From Candidatus Omnitrophota bacterium (GTDB lineage: Bacteria > Omnitrophota > Gorgyraeia > JABMRN01 > RBG-13-46-9), in contig JADHYL010000005.1 of assembly GCA_016782495.1 (NCBI GenBank), forward strand, positions 1-23,860: a stretch of 23,860 nucleotides of DNA, given 5' to 3'. Of the stretch, positions 1 through 5,950 are shown in pieces. The notes below the pieces were generated by a model, which saw only the letters and a program-made list of their open reading frames with translations, had not been told where the DNA came from and ran no database searches. How positions within the stretch are numbered: position 1 is the first letter of the stretch; each line of letters begins with the position of its first letter. The position numbers and the translations under genes are program-made.

Positions 1-2
1 GC

Positions 3-218
3 CCGGAATCCGCAAGGACAGCGCTTTTGACGATGTTGGAAAACCGCAGGATCAATGCCACAAATGCCACAACTTTTATGGACGATTTAGTCGACGAAGC
101 TGACGGAAATGAAGGAATTAAGAAGAGAATCGAAAAGTGCTTAAGGAATGTTTATAGTCTCGTGCAAAGCTTAGGCCGAGAACTTGAAATAATGAAAGAG
201 TTCTGGACGTACGCGTAA
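3..218 (+). CDS. 3' end of an unrecognised ORF, open at the left edge
   Basis: The reading frame is open from base 3 to a TAA at 216-218, about 71 codons, and has no stop before the window edge, so the true start is probably upstream. The visible part is charged and helical-looking (for example ENRRINATNATTF, then KKRIEKCLRNVYSLVQSLG) with no motif I recognise. A strong rho-independent terminator begins 36 bases after the stop, which supports a real gene ending here. A short ORF starting at the TTG of base 27 or the ATG of base 33 is the alternative. No function is proposed. Confidence 0.35.
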   Translation, partial: PESARTALLTMLENRRINATNATTFMDDLVDEADGNEGIKKRIEKCLRNVYSLVQSLGRELEIMKEFWTYA

Positions 219-254
219 TGTAAAGACATATTTCTGATTTACCAAGTTTATCAG

Positions 255-292
255 GGACGGTTCTGAATACACATTCAGAGCCGTCCTTTTTT
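255..292 (+). terminator. Rho-independent terminator
   Basis: A 14-bp stem (255-268 with 273-286, one G-T wobble, starting GGACGG and ending CCGTCC) closes a 4-base ACAC loop and is followed directly by six T (287-292). It terminates the ORF ending at 218 and insulates the tRNA promoter that follows. Confidence 0.85.
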
Positions 293-293
293 A

Positions 294-322
294 TTGAATA
301 AAATTATATGCTAAGGTATAAT
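294..322 (+). promoter_or_regulatory. Sigma70-type promoter of the tRNA-Leu region
   Basis: TTGAAT (294-299), a 17-base spacer, and a perfect TATAAT (317-322). Predicted start is near 329, upstream of the tRNA-Leu-like fragment and tRNA-Leu(UAG). The -35 box overlaps the end of the preceding terminator region. Confidence 0.5.
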
Positions 323-347
323 ATTTAGCCACGATCGCTTGAACCTT

Positions 348-363
348 GCGGATGTGGCGGAAT
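348..363 (+). pseudogene. tRNA-Leu-like 5' fragment, interrupted by a repeat
   Basis: The 16 bases GCGGATGTGGCGGAAT read like the acceptor 5' strand, U8/G9 and start of the D arm of a bacterial tRNA-Leu. The match stops exactly where the 52-bp hairpin repeat (363-414) begins, and no remaining tRNA body is seen after the repeat. It sits about 19 bases after a predicted transcription start. Either it is a tRNA-Leu remnant cut by the repeat, or a short chance resemblance. Confidence 0.4.
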
Positions 364-414
364 CCTCCTGCGCCTCGATTGGTCTAGAATCTCATAGAAG
401 TAGGCTTCGGAGGA
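363..414 (+). repeat. 52-bp hairpin repeat, copy 1
   Basis: Outer stem TCCTCC (363-368) with GGAGGA (409-414); internal loop TGC opposite TTC; inner stem GCCT with AGGC. The interior carries GATTGGTCTAGAA, shared with the copies at 632-683 and 1779-1830, which are also exactly 52 bp. It interrupts a tRNA-Leu-like sequence. Confidence 0.8.
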
Positions 415-437
415 CAGGCTGGCTTTTAGAGAATAAT

Positions 438-522
438 GCGAGGGTGGTGAAACTGGCAAACACGCTGGCCTTAGGAGCCAGTGCCTTCGGGCTTGGGGGT
501 TCGACTCCCCCCTCTCGCACCA
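438..522 (+). tRNA. tRNA-Leu (anticodon UAG)
   Basis: Acceptor GCGAGGG (438-444) pairs with CTCTCGC (512-518) through one wobble; discriminator A519 and an encoded CCA (520-522). The anticodon stem CTGGC/GCCAG encloses loop CTTAGGA, giving anticodon TAG at 472-474. It has the long class II variable arm (TGCCTTCGGGCTTG) expected of tRNA-Leu. The CCA is also the first three bases of the next hairpin repeat. Confidence 0.96.
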
Positions 523-573
523 TTCTGCTTCGCCGAAGGAGAACTTCAGAGAAGTTGTGCTTCGCAGCAATGG
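520..573 (+). repeat. Divergent hairpin repeat starting at the tRNA-Leu CCA
   Basis: CCATT (520-524) pairs with AATGG (569-573), and CTGC with GCAG across a one-base bulge. The body contains AGAACTTCA and GCTTCG words, as in the 52-bp family, but is 54 bp and more diverged. Its first three bases are the CCA tail of tRNA-Leu. Confidence 0.55.
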
Positions 574-599
574 ATGAGGCAGAATGTTGTTGCTTCGAA

Positions 600-622
600 G
601 CCAAAGGCGAAAGCACTTTGGC
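600..622. repeat. Short perfect hairpin in the repeat cluster
   Basis: GCCAAAG (600-606) and CTTTGGC (616-622) form a 7-bp stem around a 9-base loop. It lies between two larger hairpin repeats and is rich in the same GAAGC/GCTTC words. There is no T tract, so it does not look like a terminator. Confidence 0.5.
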
Positions 623-631
623 GTAGAAGAA

Positions 632-683
632 CCATCCTACGCCTCGATTGGTCTAGAACTTCAAGGATGTAGGCTTCGGATGG
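632..683 (+). repeat. 52-bp hairpin repeat, copy 2
   Basis: Outer stem CCATCC (632-637) with GGATGG (678-683), internal loop TAC opposite TTC, inner stem GCCT with AGGC, and the shared interior GATTGGTCTAGAA. It is followed by a mini-palindrome TGGCAAGCCA (681-690) that overlaps the outer stem. Confidence 0.8.
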
Positions 684-703
684 CAAGCCATGAAGGCTAT
701 TTA

Positions 704-751
704 TCCGCCGAAATCTGCTACTGTGAGTTTCAAAAGATAGACGTAGGCGGA
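704..751 (-). repeat. Hairpin repeat, inverted copy (48 bp)
   Basis: Read on the minus strand it has the family layout: outer stem TCCGCC/GGCGGA, internal loop TAC opposite TTC, inner stem GTCT/AGAT. The inner stem differs from GCCT/AGGC of other copies but still pairs. It is joined to the next inverted copy by the mini-palindrome GGACTTGTCC (753-762). Confidence 0.7.
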
Positions 752-759
752 CGGACTTG

Positions 760-804
760 TCCTCCGAAGCTTCTACTATGAATTTCTGTTATAGCGTAGG
801 AGGA
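760..804 (-). repeat. Hairpin repeat, inverted copy (45 bp)
   Basis: On the minus strand: outer stem TCCTCC/GGAGGA, TAC opposite TTC, inner stem GCT/AGC. A mini-palindrome TGGCGAGCCA follows at 805-814. It sits head to tail with the copy at 704-751. Confidence 0.7.
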
Positions 805-825
805 TGGCGAGCCACCACTTTTTCG

Positions 826-853
826 TTGCACCATATTAATATTTTGATATAAT
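826..853 (+). promoter_or_regulatory. Possible sigma70-type promoter upstream of the HTH gene
   Basis: TTGCAC (826-831), 16-base spacer, perfect TATAAT (848-853). It is the only good promoter between tRNA-Leu and the HTH/LAGLIDADG-like gene at 1038. The predicted leader of about 180 bases would contain two hairpins (873-919 and 953-974). Confidence 0.45.
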
Positions 854-872
854 AATAACTCTATTGTGCCCG

Positions 873-919
873 TTCTACTATGCCGTAGAAGAACCTCATA
901 GAAGCTATGCTTCGTAGAA
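873..919 (+). repeat. Hairpin repeat, divergent copy (47 bp)
   Basis: Outer stem TTCTAC (873-878) with GTAGAA (914-919), internal loop TAT opposite TTC, and an inner stem GCCGTAG with CTATGC (one bulge). Same architecture as the 52-bp copies with a third outer-stem sequence. Flanking GCCC and GGGC may extend the pairing. Confidence 0.65.
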
Positions 920-952
920 ACTGGGCGATAACAAAACGTTAATTGCTACGAA

Positions 953-974
953 GCTAAACATGTAAATGTTTAGC
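953..974. repeat. Perfect 9-bp hairpin
   Basis: GCTAAACAT (953-961), loop GTAA, ATGTTTAGC (966-974). Flanking CTAC and GTAG extend it across a mismatched GAAG/CGAA step. It lies in the leader of the HTH gene and has no T tract. Confidence 0.6.
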
Positions 975-1037
975 GAAGTAGAATGCCCGTCCGTCTGCGC
1001 TGAATGGCAAAATACAGAATAGAGGAACCACGTCACC

Positions 1038-1715
1038 ATGTTACAAACAAAGAAAAGATGGGAAATAAAGGAAGAGGTAATTACATTTCGAAAGCTAGGA
1101 TTTAGCTATAAAGAAATAATGAGGTTTTTCCCTGTCGCAAAAAGCACGGTTAGCAACTGGTGTAAGGATATAGTACTGGCAAAGAGCCAAATAGAGAGGC
1201 TGCAAGAAAGAAAAAAACAGGGTAGTTATGCCGCAGGCCTGAAAGGGTCTAAAGCAAATCAAGATAGAAGGGCTGAAGAAGTCCGGCAGATTAAAGAAAG
1301 TGCAAAGTCTGAAGTACCGCTTTTAATGAACGACAACTTCTGGATAGCAGGTTTGATGCTTTACTGGGCTGAGGGGAATAAGTCACACAGTGTTGGTATT
1401 TCTAATTCTGACCAGAATATAATTTGTTTCATGATGAAATGGTTTCGAAAGATATGTAAAGTCTCAGATCAAAAATTTAGAGCTCGACTCCATCTTCATT
1501 CAGGCCAGAACGAAAAAGCTATAAAAATATACTGGTCTGAAATAACTGGAATCTCCATTCCTCAATTCCATAAAAGCCATATTAAAAAAGAAGGCACAGG
1601 TCACCGGAAAAATATTTTATATAACGGTACATTAAAAATAGGAATTTGTAATCTAAATTTGCTCTATAAAATTCAAGGCTGGATCGAAGGTTTTATAGAT
1701 AACATGCCCGCATAG
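1038..1715 (+). CDS. HTH protein with LAGLIDADG-like core (possible homing or DNA-binding protein)
   Basis: A 225-residue protein. Residues about 11-45 form a helix-turn-helix (GFSYKEI, then VAKSTVSNW), followed by a basic helical linker. Residues 103-113 (IAGLMLYWAEG) and the downstream NSDQNIICFMMKW and KIYWSEITGI stretches recall the LAGLIDADG homing-endonuclease fold and the uncharacterised HTH-plus-LAGLIDADG-like proteins of candidate-phylum genomes; this is recognition from memory, not a search. A purine-rich AGAGGA (1021-1026) lies 11 bases before the ATG. The last codons (CCC GCA TAG) are read from the acceptor stem of tRNA-Lys, a 10-base same-strand overlap. The gene sits inside the hairpin-repeat cluster between tRNA genes, so a selfish or repeat-associated role is plausible but unproven. 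Confidence 0.75.
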   Translation: MLQTKKRWEIKEEVITFRKLGFSYKEIMRFFPVAKSTVSNWCKDIVLAKSQIERLQERKKQGSYAAGLKGSKANQDRRAEEVRQIKESAKSEVPLLMNDNFWIAGLMLYWAEGNKSHSVGISNSDQNIICFMMKWFRKICKVSDQKFRARLHLHSGQNEKAIKIYWSEITGISIPQFHKSHIKKEGTGHRKNILYNGTLKIGICNLNLLYKIQGWIEGFIDNMPA

Positions 1716-1781
1716 CTCAATTGGTAGAGCAAGACTCTCTTAAAGTCGAGGTTAGAGGTTCGATTCCTCTTGCGGGTACCA
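1706..1781 (+). tRNA. tRNA-Lys (anticodon CUU)
   Basis: Acceptor GCCCGCA (1706-1712) pairs with TGCGGGT (1771-1777), with an unusual terminal G1-U72 wobble; discriminator A1778 and encoded CCA (1779-1781). D arm GCTC/GAGC; anticodon loop CTCTTAA gives CTT (Lys, AAG codons); the outermost anticodon-stem pair is an A-G mismatch. T arm AGAGG/CCTCT with loop TTCGATT. Its 5' end overlaps the stop of the preceding CDS and its CCA is the first three bases of a 52-bp hairpin repeat. Confidence 0.93.
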
Positions 1782-1830
1782 TCTTACGCCTTGATTGGTC
1801 TAGAATCTCATCGAAGTAGGCTTCGGATGG
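1779..1830 (+). repeat. 52-bp hairpin repeat, copy 3, starting at the tRNA-Lys CCA
   Basis: Outer stem CCATCT (1779-1784) with GGATGG (1825-1830), containing one T-G wobble; internal loop TAC opposite TTC; inner GCCT with AGGC; interior GATTGGTCTAGAA. Followed by mini-palindrome TGGTAAACCA (1828-1837). The CCA of tRNA-Lys forms the first half of the outer stem. Confidence 0.8.
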
Positions 1831-1852
1831 TAAACCATAATTTTTGTAGGAT

Positions 1853-1925
1853 GCGGGAGTAGCTCAGTTGGTAGAGCATAACGTTGCCAACGTTAGGGTC
1901 GCCGGTTCGAACCCGGTCTCCCGCT
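1853..1925 (+). tRNA. tRNA-Gly (anticodon GCC)
   Basis: Acceptor GCGGGAG (1853-1859) pairs perfectly with CTCCCGC (1918-1924), discriminator T1925. Anticodon stem TAACG/CGTTA, loop TTGCCAA, anticodon GCC. T arm CCGGT..ACCGG type with TTCGAAC loop. Unlike the two preceding tRNA genes, CCA is not encoded (CTC follows), and no hairpin repeat abuts its 3' end. Confidence 0.95.
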
Positions 1926-1934
1926 CTCTACAAC

Positions 1935-2017
1935 CTGCGGCCTCGGAGAAAAAAGTGCGGAATGTGCTTTTTTCTCCTCGGCTTTTTGCCTTCGGCAAAA
2001 AGGCTAATCGCCCGCAG
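1935..2017 (+). other. Multi-branched hairpin cluster A (three-way-junction-like)
   Basis: A closing stem CTGCGG (1935-1940) with CCGCAG (2012-2017) encloses two hairpins: a perfect 11-bp stem GGAGAAAAAAG/CTTTTTTCTCC (1945-1955 with 1967-1977) and a perfect 9-bp stem CTTTTTGCC/GGCAAAAAG (1982-1990 with 1994-2002) with a TTC loop. It could also end transcription from the tRNA-Gly side. No coding signal is seen. Confidence 0.6.
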
Positions 2018-2021
2018 CTGT

Positions 2022-2109
2022 TTAAGGAGACAACTTTTTAGGAAAAAGTTTGAATTTTACCTTCGGTAAAATGATTCGCTGACGTTTTATCAGGCGAATT
2101 GCTCCTTAA
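2022..2109 (+). other. Multi-branched hairpin cluster B (four-way-junction-like)
   Basis: A perfect 8-bp closing stem TTAAGGAG/CTCCTTAA (2022-2029 with 2102-2109) encloses three consecutive hairpins: AACTTTTT/AAAAAGTT (2032-2050), ATTTTACC/GGTAAAAT with a TTC loop (2054-2072), and ATTCGC/GCGAAT extended by TGA/TCA (2074-2099). All stems are perfect apart from one bulged G. It directly follows cluster A and precedes the PTS gene by 75 bases, so it may be a structured RNA, a leader, or a nested mobile repeat. Confidence 0.65.
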
Positions 2110-2118
2110 TGTTCCTCT

Positions 2119-2148
2119 TTCAAAAATGTTAGAAATATTTTTTATATT
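2119..2148 (+). promoter_or_regulatory. Weak candidate promoter for the PTS-glycolysis block
   Basis: TTCAAA (2119-2124), an 18-base spacer and TATATT (2143-2148), in an AT-rich stretch just upstream of the ribosome binding site of the first gene. The -35 match is poor. Confidence 0.3.
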
Positions 2149-2184
2149 ACAGAACTTAGGCGCGAGTCAGAGGAGGACTAATTT

Positions 2185-2655
2185 ATGAAGATAATGGATT
2201 TTTTGAACAGAAAAGCGGTTTCGGTTGATTTGAAAGCAACCGACAAAAAAGGCGTAATAGCGGAATTACTGGACCTGGCCGTAAAAGCGGGTGAGATGAG
2301 GCCAAGGGACAAAGACACGCTCATGAAAATACTAATGGACCGGGAGGCGCTGGGCTCTACCGGCATCGGGCAGGGTATAGGCATACCGCACGGCAAATCC
2401 GAGAGTGTCAAGACCCTCACCGGAGCCGTAGGAATATCAAAAAAGGGCGTAAGTTTTGATTCCCTGGACGGCGAACCCGCGTACATATTCTTTTTACTTT
2501 TAGCCCCCCAGCAATCGGCAGGGCCGCATCTTAAAGCCCTCGCGCGCATTTCGCGGCTACTTAAAGATAAATATTTCCGCGATATATTAAAAAATGCTGA
2601 AAGCGAAAAAGAACTGGTTAATATCATTACCAAAGAAGACCAGAAGAAACATTGA
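2185..2655 (+). CDS. ptsN: PTS EIIA protein, PtsN / fructose-mannitol type
   Basis: A 156-residue EIIA domain that accepts phosphate from HPr on a histidine; here H69 in GIGIPHGK, the usual active-site setting of the PTS_EIIA_2 family. The full length is one IIA domain with no IIB or IIC fused, as in the regulatory protein PtsN (EIIA-Ntr). AGGAGG (2171-2176) lies 8 bases before the ATG at 2185, which fixes this start over the ATG at 2194. HPr and EI are encoded about 3.3 kb downstream in the same direction, so a complete phosphorelay EI-HPr-EIIA is present without a sugar permease. A regulatory role is therefore inferred; a subunit of a transporter encoded elsewhere is the alternative. Confidence 0.88.
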   Translation: MKIMDFLNRKAVSVDLKATDKKGVIAELLDLAVKAGEMRPRDKDTLMKILMDREALGSTGIGQGIGIPHGKSESVKTLTGAVGISKKGVSFDSLDGEPAYIFFLLLAPQQSAGPHLKALARISRLLKDKYFRDILKNAESEKELVNIITKEDQKKH

Positions 2656-2656
2656 T

Positions 2657-2688
2657 TGGCTCTTCGCTCATGGCTCTTAGCTCTTAGG
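2657..2688 (+). repeat. Short degenerate direct repeat between EIIA and yvcK
   Basis: The word TGGCTCTT occurs at 2657-2664 and 2671-2678, followed by a further GCTCTTAG unit. It fills most of the 62-base spacer and looks like a slippage product. It contains no promoter-like sequence. Confidence 0.4.
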
Positions 2689-2717
2689 CTTTGATTAGGT
2701 AAATTTAGGAAGAAGAT

Positions 2718-3953
2718 ATGAAAAGATTAAAGTGGTTATATCCCGGCATGTTCATCAAAAGATGGATGATGCTTACCACGCTCGGCATCATACTCGTGGC
2801 GATGGGATTCGCCATGGTTATCTCGGAAAGGACCCCGGAAAACAAGACATTTGCCGCAATCATTATAATTTTCGGAGGGCTCGTCATCATAACGGGCGTC
2901 TCCAGAATAATAAAATCTTTTGTAGCCGTATTCATGCCGCAGACCGAGGAAGAACTTGTTGATAAGATGTATCAGAAAAGAATCCTGGAGAAGGGGCCGC
3001 GGATAGTAACCGTAGGAGGGGGCACCGGCCTTTCGACGGTTTTACAGGGGCTTAAGGATTATTCGAGTAACCTTACGGCAGTTGTTACGGTAGCGGACGA
3101 CGGCGGCTCAAGCGGCAGGCTCAGGGAAGAGTTCAATGTCTTGCCTCCGGGAGACATAAGAAACTGCCTTGTAGCCTTGGCGGACGCGGGCCCACTCATG
3201 GAGAAACTATTTCAGTTCCGCTTTGACGACGGAAAGGATCTAAAGGGGCACAATTTCGGAAATCTTTTTATAACCGCCATGTCAAAGGTAACGGGGGATT
3301 TTGAGCAAGCCGTAAAGGCATCAAGCAAAGTCCTCGCAATACGCGGAAATGTCATACCCGCGACTTTGACCAAAGTCGTGCTTAAAGCGCGCTATAAAGA
3401 CGGAACGGAGACAGTCGGGGAAAGCAAAATCCCCGAGAAAAAAAGCCCGATAGAAAGAATGTATATAGAGCCCAGCGACTGTAGCCCCACCGCGGAATCC
3501 CTGGAAGCGATAAAAAAAGCGCACGCTATTGTCCTCGGGCCAGGGAGCTTATACACCAGCGTTATGCCCAACCTTCTTATTAGCGGAATGTACGAAGCAA
3601 TAAGGCGGTCAAAGGCCGTTAAAATATACGTCTGTAATGTCATGACGCAGACAGGCGAAACGGACGGATATAAAGCGAGCGATCACGTAAGGGCAATAAT
3701 AAACCATACCGGCAAAGGCATTATTGATTACGAGATAATTAATACGGCTAAAATCCCGCAGAAGCTCCTGGAACGATACGAAGAGGAAAGCGCCTATCCG
3801 GTTGTTCCGGACGAAGAAGAAATCAAAAAATTAGGCGTTAAAATTGTGGAGGCCAATGTAATAAACACGAAGGACTACGTGCGCCACGATCCGCACAAGC
3901 TCGCTAAGATTATCATAGATTTATTATCAGCGGCCAAAAAACATAGTTTATAG
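2718..3953 (+). CDS. yvcK: YvcK/CofD-family gluconeogenesis factor, membrane-anchored
   Basis: A 411-residue protein. Residues 18-36 and 44-62 are hydrophobic and predict two membrane helices; the YvcK/CofD-like domain starts near residue 95 with RIVTVGGGTGLSTVL, then VADDGGSSGRLR (about 125-136), PPGDIRN and GHNFGN (178-182). YvcK proteins bind UDP-sugars and support growth on gluconeogenic carbon and cell-envelope synthesis in Firmicutes and Actinobacteria; the biochemical role here is inferred from the family. N-terminal membrane helices occur in a subset of the family. AGGAAG (2707-2712) precedes the ATG. It lies between the EIIA gene and a GH57 gene, with two bases to the latter, so it is probably co-translated with it. 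YvcK is usually near rapZ/whiA; the PTS context here is different. Confidence 0.9.
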   Translation: MKRLKWLYPGMFIKRWMMLTTLGIILVAMGFAMVISERTPENKTFAAIIIIFGGLVIITGVSRIIKSFVAVFMPQTEEELVDKMYQKRILEKGPRIVTVGGGTGLSTVLQGLKDYSSNLTAVVTVADDGGSSGRLREEFNVLPPGDIRNCLVALADAGPLMEKLFQFRFDDGKDLKGHNFGNLFITAMSKVTGDFEQAVKASSKVLAIRGNVIPATLTKVVLKARYKDGTETVGESKIPEKKSPIERMYIEPSDCSPTAESLEAIKKAHAIVLGPGSLYTSVMPNLLISGMYEAIRRSKAVKIYVCNVMTQTGETDGYKASDHVRAIINHTGKGIIDYEIINTAKIPQKLLERYEEESAYPVVPDEEEIKKLGVKIVEANVINTKDYVRHDPHKLAKIIIDLLSAAKKHSL

Positions 3954-3955
3954 AA

Positions 3956-5950
3956 ATGAATAGAGTGAATTTTTTAATGGGATTACACTGCCACCAGCCC
4001 GTGGATAATTTTGGGTACATATTTGAGGACGCTTACAGGATGTCTTACGAACCGTTTATAGGCGTTTTAGAAAAACACCCCAAAATAAAGCTTTCGATTC
4101 ATTATTCGGGGCCCGTTCTGGAGTGGGTCATAAAAAATAAACCTGATTTCGTAGAGAGGATAAAAAAACTTGTTGAGCGCGGACAGACGGAAATCCTGAC
4201 GGGAGGTTATTACGAGCCTGTTTTATCCATGATCCCCAGAGAGGACCGAAAAGCGCAGATCAGAATGCTTACGGAGCTCATAAGGAAACACTTTGCTTAT
4301 GAACCGAAAGGGCTTTGGCTGGCGGAAAGGGTTTGGGATCCCGGCCTCGCGGACCTTTTTAAGGATTTAAACATTCTTTATACCATCGTGGACGATTTTC
4401 ATTTAATAAAAGCCGGCGTAGGGAAAGAAGACCTTTTTAGCCGCTATTCAATTGAAGGGGCCGGTGATTTTTCTGTGTTCGCTTCAATAAAGAAATTGCG
4501 ATATGCCGTGCCTTTCAGAAAACCCGAACTTACGATTGATTTTTTAAAAACGGCAAAAGCAGGATATGGCCAAGAGCCTTTCGTGACTTTTGCGGACGAT
4601 TGCGAGAAATTCGGCTTCTGGCCGCATACTTATGATTGGGTCTATAAGAGGGGATGGCTTGACAGGTTTTTTTCAAAGCTTGAAAAAAGCGATTGTATAA
4701 AAACAATGACTTTTACCGAAGCCATAAAGCGGTCCGCGCCTCAGGCGAGCGTTAAAATTCCGCACTCAAGCTATGCCGAAATGATGGAGTGGTGCGGCGG
4801 CGACTTCAATAACTTCTTTAAGAAATATCCCGAATCGGACTTCATGAAAAACCGCATGCTTCATTTAAGCGAAGAGATTAAAAGGTTAGAGAAAGATTAT
4901 GCGCATGATAAAAAAACGCACGACGAAGCGAAAAAGGAAATGTATAAATCCCAGTCAAACTGCGGCTACTGGCACGGCGTATTCGGAGGAATTTATTCGC
5001 GCCATTTGAGGCAGGGAATTTTCAGCCATATCATAAAAGCCGAGAGCATGCTGGAAAAAGGCGATGCCGTTCATATTGAAAAAAACAGCTCCTTCATACG
5101 CGCGCGCAACAAATCATTAAACTTAATTGTAAACCCGGAAGCGGCGGGCTCTATTTTTGAAATAGACTATAAACCGCTTTTTTACAATCTGGTAAACACC
5201 ATCTCCCGCAAATACGAGCCGTACCACCAAATGCTGATAAAAAAGCGAAAATCCAGCCTTGGGTTATTAAAGAAAAAAATAGATAAGGAAAACGGTGTGG
5301 ATTTGTACGAGGTTTTAGGCATAAGAGAGAGGAATTTAAGGAAATTTTTGCATTATGACACTTACCAGAAACGCTCGCTCATCTGCCACGTCATGAGCCT
5401 AAAAACATCCCTGAGGGATTTTATTGAATCAAGGCACGCGCATTCGGTTAAAGATTCGTTCCTGGGGGCGTACGATAGCAGGGTGAGTGAAAAGGAAGAT
5501 AAACCTGTCATTAACCTTAAAAAGGAAGGTAGCGTAATACTGGGCGCGGAAACCTACCCGCTTACCGTCAATAAATGTATAGTGCTGGAAAAATCTTCCG
5601 AAATCTTTATTAAACTAGAGTTGGAAAATAAATCCGAAAAGGGTCTAAAATTTATTTTCGGGGTGGAATTCAACTGGTCTTTAGAAGACACTTTTTTCAT
5701 GCGCAGCCGAAAGAAAAGGAAAGTAAAAGAAATAAGAATCGTAGACAGGTTTTCGCGCATAAGGATCGACCACATCTTTGAAGAACCGGTGGACCTCTGG
5801 TCTTTTCCGGTTTACGCGCTTAACGAAACCGAGAAAGGGCTCGGCAAAAGCTACCAGGAGCTTTCTCTTCTGTTTCATAAAACCCTTTCTTTGAGTAAGG
5901 GGCAGAAGTTTTCCCTGGGATTAAGATTAAGGATATCGGATGGTAGTTGA
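3956..5950 (+). CDS. GH57 alpha-amylase / 4-alpha-glucanotransferase
   Basis: A 664-residue protein, typical length for the GH57 4-alpha-glucanotransferase group. Conserved motifs: HCHQP (11-15), GGYYEPV (83-89), WLAERVWDP (121-129) with E124 as the expected nucleophile, and FADDCEKFGFWP (212-223) with D214 or D215 as the acid/base. The remaining part carries the DUF1925/DUF1926-like beta domains. It would rearrange or hydrolyse alpha-1,4-glucans such as glycogen in the cytoplasm, as no signal peptide is seen. The partial glgC at the right end of the window suggests the organism makes glycogen. The ATG is two bases after the yvcK stop with no clear Shine-Dalgarno, so coupling is likely. Its stop overlaps the start of ptsH by 11 bases. 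Confidence 0.9.
   Translation: MNRVNFLMGLHCHQPVDNFGYIFEDAYRMSYEPFIGVLEKHPKIKLSIHYSGPVLEWVIKNKPDFVERIKKLVERGQTEILTGGYYEPVLSMIPREDRKAQIRMLTELIRKHFAYEPKGLWLAERVWDPGLADLFKDLNILYTIVDDFHLIKAGVGKEDLFSRYSIEGAGDFSVFASIKKLRYAVPFRKPELTIDFLKTAKAGYGQEPFVTFADDCEKFGFWPHTYDWVYKRGWLDRFFSKLEKSDCIKTMTFTEAIKRSAPQASVKIPHSSYAEMMEWCGGDFNNFFKKYPESDFMKNRMLHLSEEIKRLEKDYAHDKKTHDEAKKEMYKSQSNCGYWHGVFGGIYSRHLRQGIFSHIIKAESMLEKGDAVHIEKNSSFIRARNKSLNLIVNPEAAGSIFEIDYKPLFYNLVNTISRKYEPYHQMLIKKRKSSLGLLKKKIDKENGVDLYEVLGIRERNLRKFLHYDTYQKRSLICHVMSLKTSLRDFIESRHAHSVKDSFLGAYDSRVSEKEDKPVINLKKEGSVILGAETYPLTVNKCIVLEKSSEIFIKLELENKSEKGLKFIFGVEFNWSLEDTFFMRSRKKRKVKEIRIVDRFSRIRIDHIFEEPVDLWSFPVYALNETEKGLGKSYQELSLLFHKTLSLSKGQKFSLGLRLRISDGS

Noticed and set aside
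339..781. Several short reading frames on both strands over the tRNA-Leu and repeats
   Set aside because: They run through the tRNA and the hairpin repeats, have no ribosome binding sites and their translations reflect repeat sequence.
363..990. Possible CRISPR array because of repeated units
   Set aside because: Copies are in both orientations, irregularly spaced and vary in their stems; there are no uniform spacers and no cas genes.
1884..2069. A 61-codon frame starting within tRNA-Gly
   Set aside because: It begins inside the tRNA and continues through hairpin clusters A and B; no binding site and no protein-like pattern.
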